A stretch of DNA of 8,535 bases from an uncultured Persicitalea sp. (GTDB lineage Bacteria; Bacteroidota; Bacteroidia; Cytophagales; Spirosomataceae), in assembly GCA_950075905.1 (NCBI GenBank), contig CATMVR010000176.1:1-8535 (forward strand). The letters run 5' to 3'. The position numbers and the translations under genes are program-made. Positions 1 to 6,944 of this stretch are shown in pieces. Position 1 is the first letter of the stretch. The number at the start of each line of letters is the position of its first letter. The notes below the pieces were generated by a model, which saw only the letters and a list, made by a program, of their open reading frames with translations, did no database searches and was not told the origin of the DNA.

Positions 1-26
1 TCAATCACTCATTCACTTATTCAAAA

Positions 27-1787
<1,761 letters not shown>

Positions 1788-1825
1788 GACATTGTTTGTA
1801 TTTGTGATGATGTCTTTTTTAGTTA

Positions 1826-3523
1826 TTACATTTCGTCGGTCACGCAGCCTTCGCTCGCCGACTTTACGTAGCGGATATACTTACCCAGCATGCCTTTGGT
1901 GAAGCGGGGCAGGGGCTGCACCCAGGCTGCGCGGCGGGCGGCCATCTCCTCTACGGAGATATGCAGCGTCAGCTGACGCGTGTTGGCATCGATAGTAATT
2001 TTATCTCCATCTCTCACCAGCGCAATTGGTCCGCCATCGAAGGCCTCCGGGGTAATATGCCCCACCACAAAACCGTGGGTACCGCCCGAAAACCGCCCAT
2101 CGGTAATCAGGGCTATCTTGTCGCCCAGACCGGCCCCCATCACCGCCGAGGTGGGTTTCAGCATTTCGGACATCCCCGGCCCGCCTTTAGGACCAGCGTT
2201 ACGGATTACAACCACCTGCCCGGCTTTGATCTCGCCTTTCGAAAGGGCATCAATGATCTCCGATTCGTGCTCGCAGATCTTGGCTTCGCCCTCAAAGTGC
2301 AAGCCTTCTTTACCCGTAATCTTCGCTACCGAGCCCCCAGGCGCGAGATTACCGTACAGGATCTGAATGTGCCCCGTAGCCTTGATCGGCTGCGAGAGAG
2401 GGAATATAATTTTCTGATTATCAAAGTCAAGGTCCGCAGCTTCTGCCAGGTTTTCGGCTACGGTTTTGCCTGTTACAGTCATACACTCTCCGTGGATCAT
2501 ACCGTGCTGGTAGAGGTACTTCGTAATGGCCGGTACCCCGCCTATTTCCAGCAGATCTTCCATGTAGTACTTGCCGCTGGGTTTCAGGTCAGCGATGAAG
2601 GGCGTGCGGTTGCTGATATTCTGAATATCGTCGAGCGTCAGCGGTATACCGGCCGAACGGGCAATAGCCAGGTAGTGCAACGTAGCGTTGGTAGATCCTC
2701 CCAGCGCCATCACTACCGTCAGCGCATTTTCCAGCGACTCCCTGGTAATAATATCTTTGGGCGTAATGTCCATTTCGAGTAGCTTTTTCATGGCCGCCCC
2801 GATCTTCTTGCACTCCTCCTGCTTGCCGGCGTGGGTAGCCGGATAGCTGCTGCTGAAGGGCAGGCTCAGGCCCATGGCCTCGATCGATGCCGCCATGGTA
2901 TTGGCGGTGTACATACCTCCGCAGGCGCCCGGCCCCGGAATCGAATTCTGGATTACCCCCTTGTAGTCTTCGTCCGAGATATTGCCCGCAAACTTCTTGC
3001 CCAGCGCCTCAAACGCCGATACGATGTCGAGCTTCTGCCCCTTATAGTGCCCCGATCGGATGGTACCCCCGTACACCATAATGGCCGGGCGCTCCAGGCG
3101 GGCCATGGCCATCACGGCCCCCGGCATATTCTTATCACATCCTACTACGGCAATCACGCCGTCGTACCACTGCGCCGCTACTACGGTTTCGATCGAGTCG
3201 GCAATGAGGTCGCGGCTGGGCAGCGAGTAGCGCATGCCGTCGTTGCCGTTGGTCATGCCGTCTGACACGCCAATGGTATTGAACACCAGCCCCACCATGT
3301 CGTTGGCCTGCACGCCCTGCTTTACGTACACCGACAAGCCGTTGAGGTGCATATTGCAGGGGTTTCCTTCGTAGCCCGTGCTGGCAATGCCGATCTGGGG
3401 CTTCTCCATATCTTTTTCGCTGAGCCCCACAGCATAGAGCATGGCCTGGGCGGCAGGGTTGGTTACTTCCTGGGTGAGGGTACGCGAGTACTTGTTCAGA
3501 GTCTGGGTATCGGTAGTGTTCAT
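1826..3523 (-). CDS. ilvD: Dihydroxy-acid dehydratase
   Basis: Iron-sulfur dehydratase for the third step of the branched-chain pathway. It converts 2,3-dihydroxy-isovalerate and 2,3-dihydroxy-3-methylvalerate to the keto acids that precede Val/Leu and Ile. The 565-residue product has the three conserved cluster-ligand cysteines: GNPCNMHL (Cys56), VGCDKNMPG (Cys129, with Lys131 in the place of the carbamylated metal-binding lysine) and PGPGACGGMYTANTM (Cys201). The C-terminal domain carries DGRFSGGTHGFVVGHITPEA, which holds the proposed catalytic serine. Length is normal for the IlvD/Edd family, and the residues around Cys129 and the C-terminal block favour IlvD over 6-phosphogluconate dehydratase. 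It is the first structural gene of the operon, with ilvB following. The leader upstream (3583-3725) has the form of a transcription attenuator, so ilvD should be expressed only when the terminator is read through. A 16-codon ORF ends on its start codon as ATGA. Confidence 0.97.
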   Translation of the reverse strand: MNTTDTQTLNKYSRTLTQEVTNPAAQAMLYAVGLSEKDMEKPQIGIASTGYEGNPCNMHLNGLSVYVKQGVQANDMVGLVFNTIGVSDGMTNGNDGMRYSLPSRDLIADSIETVVAAQWYDGVIAVVGCDKNMPGAVMAMARLERPAIMVYGGTIRSGHYKGQKLDIVSAFEALGKKFAGNISDEDYKGVIQNSIPGPGACGGMYTANTMAASIEAMGLSLPFSSSYPATHAGKQEECKKIGAAMKKLLEMDITPKDIITRESLENALTVVMALGGSTNATLHYLAIARSAGIPLTLDDIQNISNRTPFIADLKPSGKYYMEDLLEIGGVPAITKYLYQHGMIHGECMTVTGKTVAENLAEAADLDFDNQKIIFPLSQPIKATGHIQILYGNLAPGGSVAKITGKEGLHFEGEAKICEHESEIIDALSKGEIKAGQVVVIRNAGPKGGPGMSEMLKPTSAVMGAGLGDKIALITDGRFSGGTHGFVVGHITPEAFDGGPIALVRDGDKITIDANTRQLTLHISVEEMAARRAAWVQPLPRFTKGMLGKYIRYVKSASEGCVTDEM

Positions 3524-3570
3524 TGGGATTGTACAAAAAAATTTAAGTTGGCTGAATAAGATTGAGACAT
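3520..3570 (-). other. Possible short upstream ORF coupled to the ilvD start
   Basis: An ATG at 3570 opens 16 codons (MSQSYSANLNFFVQSQ) and stops with TGA sharing the ilvD start as ATGA. It lies between the attenuator terminator and ilvD, so only read-through transcripts would carry it. It holds a run of seven T on the coding strand and has no enrichment in branched-chain residues. It could deliver ribosomes to ilvD by reinitiation, or could be chance; an ORF this short has little statistical weight. Confidence 0.2.
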
Positions 3571-3582
3571 TGGATTATAATT

Positions 3583-3619
3583 AAAAACGCCCCACTCAGC
3601 GGAGGTGTGAGTGAGGCGT
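3583..3619 (-). terminator. Intrinsic terminator of the ilv leader (attenuator, arms 3:4)
   Basis: Read on the minus strand, ACGCCTCACTC (3619-3609) pairs with GAGTGGGGCGT (3597-3587) with one G-U pair. An extra A-T pair closes a 9-base loop, giving 12 pairs in all. The hairpin is followed directly by TTTTTA. It sits between the leader peptide and ilvD, more than 60 bases upstream of the ilvD start, where nothing but a leader transcript could be terminated. Its left arm shares bases with the alternative 2:3 pairing, which is the mark of an attenuator rather than a simple gene-end terminator. Confidence 0.85.
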
Positions 3620-3661
3620 CTGATCTGGCAAGCAGCTTCCACTCACACCCTTAATGGGTGT
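3603..3661 (-). promoter_or_regulatory. Antiterminator (2:3) and protector (1:2) pairings of the ilv leader
   Basis: On the minus strand, segment 1 ACACCC (3661-3656) pairs with GGGTGT (3650-3645) across a 5-base loop that contains the leader stop codon. Segment 2 GGTGTGAGTG (3649-3640) is perfectly complementary to segment 3 CACTCACACC (3613-3604), with one more G-U pair at each end, so 12 pairs in all. Segment 3 is also the left part of the terminator stem. Thus 1:2 excludes 2:3, and 2:3 excludes the terminator 3:4. By analogy with the enterobacterial ilv, leu, his and trp leaders, a ribosome stalled on Ile/Leu/Val codons would cover segment 1 and allow 2:3. A ribosome that reaches the stop would cover segment 2 and allow termination. 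Confidence 0.8.
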
Positions 3662-3725
3662 CTACGAGTAGAATGACAAATAGGATTGTGTTGCGCATAC
3701 CAGGTATATATTTTATTTTTCTCAT
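3651..3725 (-). CDS. ilv operon leader peptide (attenuator peptide)
   Basis: A tiny ORF just before the attenuator hairpins. From the ATG at 3698 it encodes MRNTILFVILLVDTH and stop, with seven Ile/Leu/Val codons in 15, six of the seven within a run of eight codons (ATC CTA TTT GTC ATT CTA CTC GTA). An in-frame ATG at 3725, in a more A-rich context and followed by AGA AAA ATA AAA, would extend it to 24 residues and add two rare ATA Ile codons. The start cannot be decided from the sequence because no Shine-Dalgarno is visible; the outer one is drawn. The stop codon lies in the loop of the 1:2 hairpin, so a ribosome there would mask segment 2. Position, composition and following RNA structures together support a regulatory peptide whose translation, not product, matters. 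Confidence 0.8.
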   Translation of the reverse strand: MRKIKYIPGMRNTILFVILLVDTH

Positions 3726-3792
3726 TTAGTGAAATTTCGCTGAATGCGAAAATACACTACAAATAAGAACGGTATCTTTCTATTTTCCAAAT

Positions 3793-3822
3793 ATTTTATC
3801 TACTTTTTCTCTATTTTGTCAA
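3793..3822 (-). promoter_or_regulatory. Candidate promoter of the ilv leader
   Basis: On the minus strand TTGACA (3822-3817) is followed after 18 bases by TAAAAT (3798-3793), a good sigma70-like pair, which would start RNA near 3786, about 60 to 90 bases before the leader ATGs. AATATTTG (3795-3788) is one mismatch from the Bacteroidota -7 consensus TAnnTTTG, but lies 24 bases from the TTG, slightly too far. The primary sigma of Bacteroidota does not usually follow the TTGACA/TATAAT rule, and the region is AT-rich, so chance matches are likely. Confidence 0.35.
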
Positions 3823-3847
3823 CAACGTAAGTCATTCCTTATCTTTG
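3815..3847 (+). promoter_or_regulatory. Bacteroidota-type promoter of murQ
   Basis: TTTG (3815-3818) and TATCTTTG (3840-3847) are separated by 21 bases. This fits the Bacteroidota housekeeping promoter (-33 TTTG or TTG, -7 TAnnTTTG, spacer about 17-23). RNA would begin near 3854, leaving an untranslated leader of about 55 AT-rich bases before the murQ ATG. The -33 element adjoins the candidate -35 of the divergent ilv promoter. Confidence 0.6.
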
Positions 3848-3908
3848 TAAAAGAGCTAATCAGGAAATAGCTATTTTTAACTATAAATAATACTATTGAG
3901 TACTTTTT

Positions 3909-4721
3909 ATGTCAACTACTGAATCCGCGTCAGTCTATGACCACCTGGAACAAATGAGCGTCCGGGAGCTACTAACGAACATCAACAAGGAGGATAAGAC
4001 CGTCCCCTGGGCGGTTGAGAAAGCTATTCCACAAATTGAGAAACTTGTGGAGCAGATCGTTGCCCGCATGAAACAGGGCGGCCGTTTGTTCTATATCGGC
4101 GCGGGTACCAGCGGCCGCCTGGGAGTGGTCGATGCGTCAGAATGCCCCCCTACCTTTGGCGTACCTTTCGATTTGGTTATTGGTATCATGGCCGGTGGCG
4201 ATCAGGCCATCCGCAAAGCGGTAGAGTACGCCGAGGACGACCCCGAGCAGGCCTGGAAAGACCTGGCCGCCTACCACGTCAATGAACTGGATACCGTGGT
4301 GGGCATTGCCGCTTCGGGACGTACGCCCTACGTGATCGGTGGGCTGCAGGCGGCACGGGCGGCGGGCGTACTGACCGGCTGTATTGTCTGCAACGATGGC
4401 TCGGCCGTAGCCGCGGCGGCAGAGTTTCCGGTAGAGGTAGTGGTGGGCCCCGAGTTTGTGACGGGCAGCACCCGCATGAAGTCAGGTACGGCCCAGAAGC
4501 TGGTGCTCAACATGGTATCTACATCCGTGATGATCCAGCTGGGCCGGGTACAGGGCAACAAGATGGTTGACATGCAAATGACCAATCACAAGCTGGTGGA
4601 GCGGGCCATCCGGATGGTGCGGGAAGAGCTGAACATTTCGGCCGGGGAGGCTAAAAGCCTGCTGGATGCGCATGGGAGCGTGCGCGCCGCCATTGAAGCC
4701 GGACAAACACGGCCTCATTGA
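3909..4721 (+). CDS. murQ: N-acetylmuramic acid 6-phosphate etherase
   Basis: Cleaves the D-lactyl ether of MurNAc-6-phosphate to give GlcNAc-6-phosphate and D-lactate, a cytoplasmic step in cell-wall sugar recycling. The 270-residue product is a single SIS domain with the MurQ hallmarks: EDKTVPWAVEKAIPQIEKLV (28-47), LFYIGAGTSGRLGVVDASECPPTFG (60-84, with the proposed catalytic Glu78), the second active-site Glu in YAEDDP (Glu109), GIAASGRTPYVIGGL and VTGSTRMKSGTAQKLVLNM. It is about 25-30 residues shorter than E. coli MurQ because one helical stretch before the final HGSVRAAIE is absent. I recall the same short form from other Bacteroidota, so I do not read this as damage. The start ATG has AT-rich sequence upstream and no Shine-Dalgarno. 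No MurNAc kinase, PTS transporter or MurR-type regulator lies beside it, so the substrate must be made by genes elsewhere. Confidence 0.95.
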   Translation: MSTTESASVYDHLEQMSVRELLTNINKEDKTVPWAVEKAIPQIEKLVEQIVARMKQGGRLFYIGAGTSGRLGVVDASECPPTFGVPFDLVIGIMAGGDQAIRKAVEYAEDDPEQAWKDLAAYHVNELDTVVGIAASGRTPYVIGGLQAARAAGVLTGCIVCNDGSAVAAAAEFPVEVVVGPEFVTGSTRMKSGTAQKLVLNMVSTSVMIQLGRVQGNKMVDMQMTNHKLVERAIRMVREELNISAGEAKSLLDAHGSVRAAIEAGQTRPH

Positions 4722-4769
4722 AAACCCTTCGGGGCCTGTGCGTGTTTAGTAAGGCATGGGCCACCCCAT
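4705..4769 (+). terminator. Weak hairpins after murQ
   Basis: AAACACG (4705-4711) can pair with CGTGTTT (4741-4747), enclosing a CCC-TTCG-GGG mini-hairpin (4725-4734). A second small stem, ATGGG/CCCAT (4756-4760 with 4765-4769), follows. Neither has a real T run, and the first overlaps the murQ stop. They may slow or partly end transcription, or protect the mRNA end, but the next gene could still be co-transcribed. The rest of the 80-base gap holds only a TGATATATCA palindrome (4775-4784) and no convincing promoter. Confidence 0.25.
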
Positions 4770-4801
4770 TTGTCTGATATATCAACCTTAACCCCACATA
4801 C

Positions 4802-5818
4802 ATGAAAGCTGCTATTCTAGAAGCCCTTCATCAACCACTGTCCACCCGAGACACCGACAAGCCATTGCCCCAAAAGGGAGAGGTGATCGTACAACTCAAA
4901 GCCGCCTCGCTAAACCACCGCGATGTGTGGATTCAGAAGGGGCTGTACCCCAACATCAAAACGCCGATTATCCTGGGCTCTGACGGTGCGGGCGTAGTGA
5001 CAGAGGTAGGCGAAGGCGTGGGCGAGTATTGGCTGGATAAAGAAGTGATCATTAACCCCTCGCACGGCTGGGGCGACAACCCTGCTTTTTACGGCAATGA
5101 GTACACTATTCTCGGGCTGCCAGAAAATGGCACTTTTGCCGAATACATCAGGGTGGATGCCCGTTACCTGCTGCATAAACCCCCGCATCTGTCATTCGCA
5201 GAAGCCGCTACGCTACCCCTGGCGGGGCTTACGGCCTGGCGCGCTCTGATGACGCGCGGCAACTTTCAGCCGGGGTGCCGGGTGCTGGTTACCGGAGCGG
5301 GCGGCGGTGTGGCCCTGTTTGCCATTCAGTTTGCCGTAGCGGCCGGTGCAGAGGTATGGGTAACGTCGGGCTCGGATCACAAAATCCGGAAGGCCATAAA
5401 CCTGGGGGTGAAGGGGGGAGTGAACTACAAGGAGCCTACCTGGTACCGCGACCTGCTGGTAAAGGCCCACGCGCCCAAAAGCGGGTATTTCAACATTATC
5501 ATTGACGGTGCCGGCGGCAGCGGTTTTGCCCGGCTGATCGACGTAGCCGCTCCCGGTGCAAGGATCTGCTTATATGGCGGCACCACCGGCAACATCACCG
5601 ACGTAGTACCAGCCAAAGTATTCTTCAAGCAGCTCAACATTCACGGCACTACCATGGGTACCGAGGCCGAGTTTGAAGCTATGATCCGTTTTGTGGAAGA
5701 AAAAAAGCTGACACCCGTATTAGATCAGATATTTGACCTGGAAGACGCCGAGGCTGCCCTGCGCCACATGGACAGCGGGGAGCAATTTGGAAAAATAGTA
5801 CTGAAAATCACAGATTGA
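4802..5818 (+). CDS. Zinc-free MDR oxidoreductase, quinone-reductase-like
   Basis: A 338-residue medium-chain dehydrogenase/reductase. The N-terminal GroES-like domain (about 1-125) has LKAASLNHRDVWIQKGLYP (32-50) and LGSDGAGVVTEVGEGV (58-73). The Rossmann domain follows with VLVTGAGGGVALFAIQFA (161-178), and the C-terminus ends in the typical EAALRHMDSGEQFGKIVL. Only two cysteines are present (159 and one near 255), and there is no four-cysteine structural zinc lobe. The usual catalytic zinc Cys is replaced in SLNHRD. It therefore resembles the zinc-independent quinone oxidoreductase branch rather than alcohol dehydrogenases. Ser/His/Lys residues after the second beta strand (SGSDHKIRKA) suggest NADPH, an inference from related enzymes. 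The substrate cannot be told. It follows murQ by 80 bases on the same strand and is closed by a strong terminator, so it may be in the same transcript, though a functional link to MurNAc recycling is not evident. Confidence 0.85.
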   Translation: MKAAILEALHQPLSTRDTDKPLPQKGEVIVQLKAASLNHRDVWIQKGLYPNIKTPIILGSDGAGVVTEVGEGVGEYWLDKEVIINPSHGWGDNPAFYGNEYTILGLPENGTFAEYIRVDARYLLHKPPHLSFAEAATLPLAGLTAWRALMTRGNFQPGCRVLVTGAGGGVALFAIQFAVAAGAEVWVTSGSDHKIRKAINLGVKGGVNYKEPTWYRDLLVKAHAPKSGYFNIIIDGAGGSGFARLIDVAAPGARICLYGGTTGNITDVVPAKVFFKQLNIHGTTMGTEAEFEAMIRFVEEKKLTPVLDQIFDLEDAEAALRHMDSGEQFGKIVLKITD

Positions 5819-5836
5819 CTACTCTTCCAACCAGCC

Positions 5837-5876
5837 AAAAGGGCCGGATAGACTCCCATCTGTCCGGCCCTTTTTT
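5837..5876. terminator. Strong bidirectional terminator between convergent genes
   Basis: AAAAGGGCCGGATAGA (5837-5852) pairs with TCTGTCCGGCCCTTTT (5859-5874), 16 pairs with one G-U and a 6-base loop, followed by a T6 run (5871-5876) on the plus strand. It lies 18 bases after the MDR gene stop and 18 bases beyond the stop of the convergent Dabb gene. The minus-strand side has only TTTT after the stem, so it should work best for the plus strand but can serve both. Confidence 0.9.
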
Positions 5877-5894
5877 ATTCGCTTTCTCGAAAGC

Positions 5895-6194
5895 CTACGA
5901 CACCGCGTCGTATACCTGCACGCGCTCCCATAAGGATGAGCACTTTTCGATAAATTTGTGGTGATCGGGGTGATCCTGGTAGATATCCTGCGTGGCTTTA
6001 TCAGGAAAAACAAAGGTGATGGAAAAGTCATAGGTATGATCAATCACCGGGCGGCGGGTTGAGGCGGGCGCACCTACGTAAGCCGTGTCGATCTCGGCAA
6101 TGGTAGCCAGTTCTTTGAGCCCTTCGTGCAGCGCCTGACGGGCCTCGTCGTTTTCTTTGTCTTTAAGCCAGAAAAATACGGTATGTACAAACAT
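5895..6194 (-). CDS. Dabb (stress-responsive A/B barrel) domain protein
   Basis: A 99-residue cytoplasmic protein made of a single dimeric alpha/beta-barrel (Dabb) domain. It shows the N-terminal MFVHTVFFWLKDK strand, a helix rich in charged residues, a central YDFSITFVFPDKATQDIYQDHPDHHKFIE region, and a C-terminal VQVYDAV strand. Length and order are usual for the family, whose members are mostly uncharacterised or act as small cyclases or stress-induced proteins; no substrate can be assigned here. It is the last gene of the minus-strand group, 48 bases after the SGNH hydrolase. The gap shows no terminator and no clear promoter, so co-transcription is likely. The ATG at 6194 is immediately followed by the conserved first strand, which fixes the start. 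Confidence 0.88.
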   Translation of the reverse strand: MFVHTVFFWLKDKENDEARQALHEGLKELATIAEIDTAYVGAPASTRRPVIDHTYDFSITFVFPDKATQDIYQDHPDHHKFIEKCSSLWERVQVYDAVS

Positions 6195-6242
6195 GGAAAT
6201 AAGAGGATTGGATGAAAAGTAAGTAAAGTGAAAACAAAGCGA

Positions 6243-6944
6243 CTATTTACTCAGTAGGGTCTTGACCGCCGGCAGCGCTTCTTTGGCCCACAGGGCGTAC
6301 ATTTCCCCGGAGAAATGCAGCCCATCGGCGGCAAACATGGCGGGTTGGCCCAGACCATTACGGGATATGGGCGTAATGTCAATGTAAAGAACGCCCGCTT
6401 TTTGGGTCTCTTCTTTTGCCACGGCATTGAAAGCATCTATCTCCCGGGCTATCTGAGCGCGGTCACGCGAAGCCCCGAAGGGCGATACGCCCCAATCCGG
6501 AATAGACAGCACAAACACCCGGTCTTTGCGGCCACCGGCGTACCGCACGCTGGTAGCCAGCAAATCTCGAAACTCGGTACGAAAGCGCTCCACACTCTGC
6601 CCGCGGTACTGATTATTGACGCCGATCAGCAGCGAAACCAGGTCGTAGCGCTTGTCGTTTTTCGAAGCCGTGATAGCATCTGCCAGCTCGGCGGTAGTCC
6701 AGCCGGTTTTGGCTATGATATCGGGTACCCCCACATCATAGCCCTCTTTGCGGAGCATTTGGGCCAGCTGCACCGACCAGCGGGCGCTGTCGGCCACGCT
6801 TTCCCCGATGGTGTACGAATCTCCGAGCGACAGAAATGAAATATTGGCCTTGGAGCCGGACTGGACGAAACCATCCATGCTCGACTCAGAAACACAGGCC
6901 AGGCAGCATAAGGCCAGGCTTAGGAGGTAAGGGGTGAAGTTCAT
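6243..6944 (-). CDS. SGNH/GDSL-family hydrolase, probable lipoprotein
   Basis: A 233-residue exported serine esterase/lipase-fold protein. The N-terminus has a short hydrophobic signal ending CLAC, so Cys17 is the likely lipidated residue; the -3 position is Cys rather than the usual Leu, which makes the lipobox non-ideal. Catalytic blocks are in order: FLSLGDSYTIGE (block I, nucleophile Ser43), KTGWTTAEL (block II Gly), LIGVNNQYRG (block III, oxyanion Asn) and ADGLHFS (block V, Asp207 and His210). All catalytic residues are present, so it should be active on an ester or acyl group, possibly of a lipid or glycan in the envelope; the substrate is unknown. Its ATG overlaps the stop of the upstream histidine kinase as ATGA, implying translational coupling and a shared transcript. 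The start is fixed by this overlap and by the signal peptide. Confidence 0.88.
   Translation of the reverse strand: MNFTPYLLSLALCCLACVSESSMDGFVQSGSKANISFLSLGDSYTIGESVADSARWSVQLAQMLRKEGYDVGVPDIIAKTGWTTAELADAITASKNDKRYDLVSLLIGVNNQYRGQSVERFRTEFRDLLATSVRYAGGRKDRVFVLSIPDWGVSPFGASRDRAQIAREIDAFNAVAKEETQKAGVLYIDITPISRNGLGQPAMFAADGLHFSGEMYALWAKEALPAVKTLLSK

Noticed and set aside
1..26. Possible start of ilvN after ilvB
   Set aside because: On the minus strand an ATG here reads only M-S-D-stop; the true ilvN start, if present, lies off-window.
1961..2782. Plus-strand open frame of 273 codons, antisense to ilvD
   Set aside because: Shadow of ilvD with no recognisable motif and no promoter; the opposite strand encodes a complete, conserved enzyme.
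3583..3619. Terminator serving murQ or an unknown plus-strand gene
   Set aside because: The T run follows the stem only on the minus strand, and no plus-strand gene ends here.
4775..4784. TGATATATCA perfect palindrome upstream of the MDR gene as an operator
   Set aside because: Ten bases of AT-rich symmetry is expected by chance, and there is no second copy or nearby regulator.
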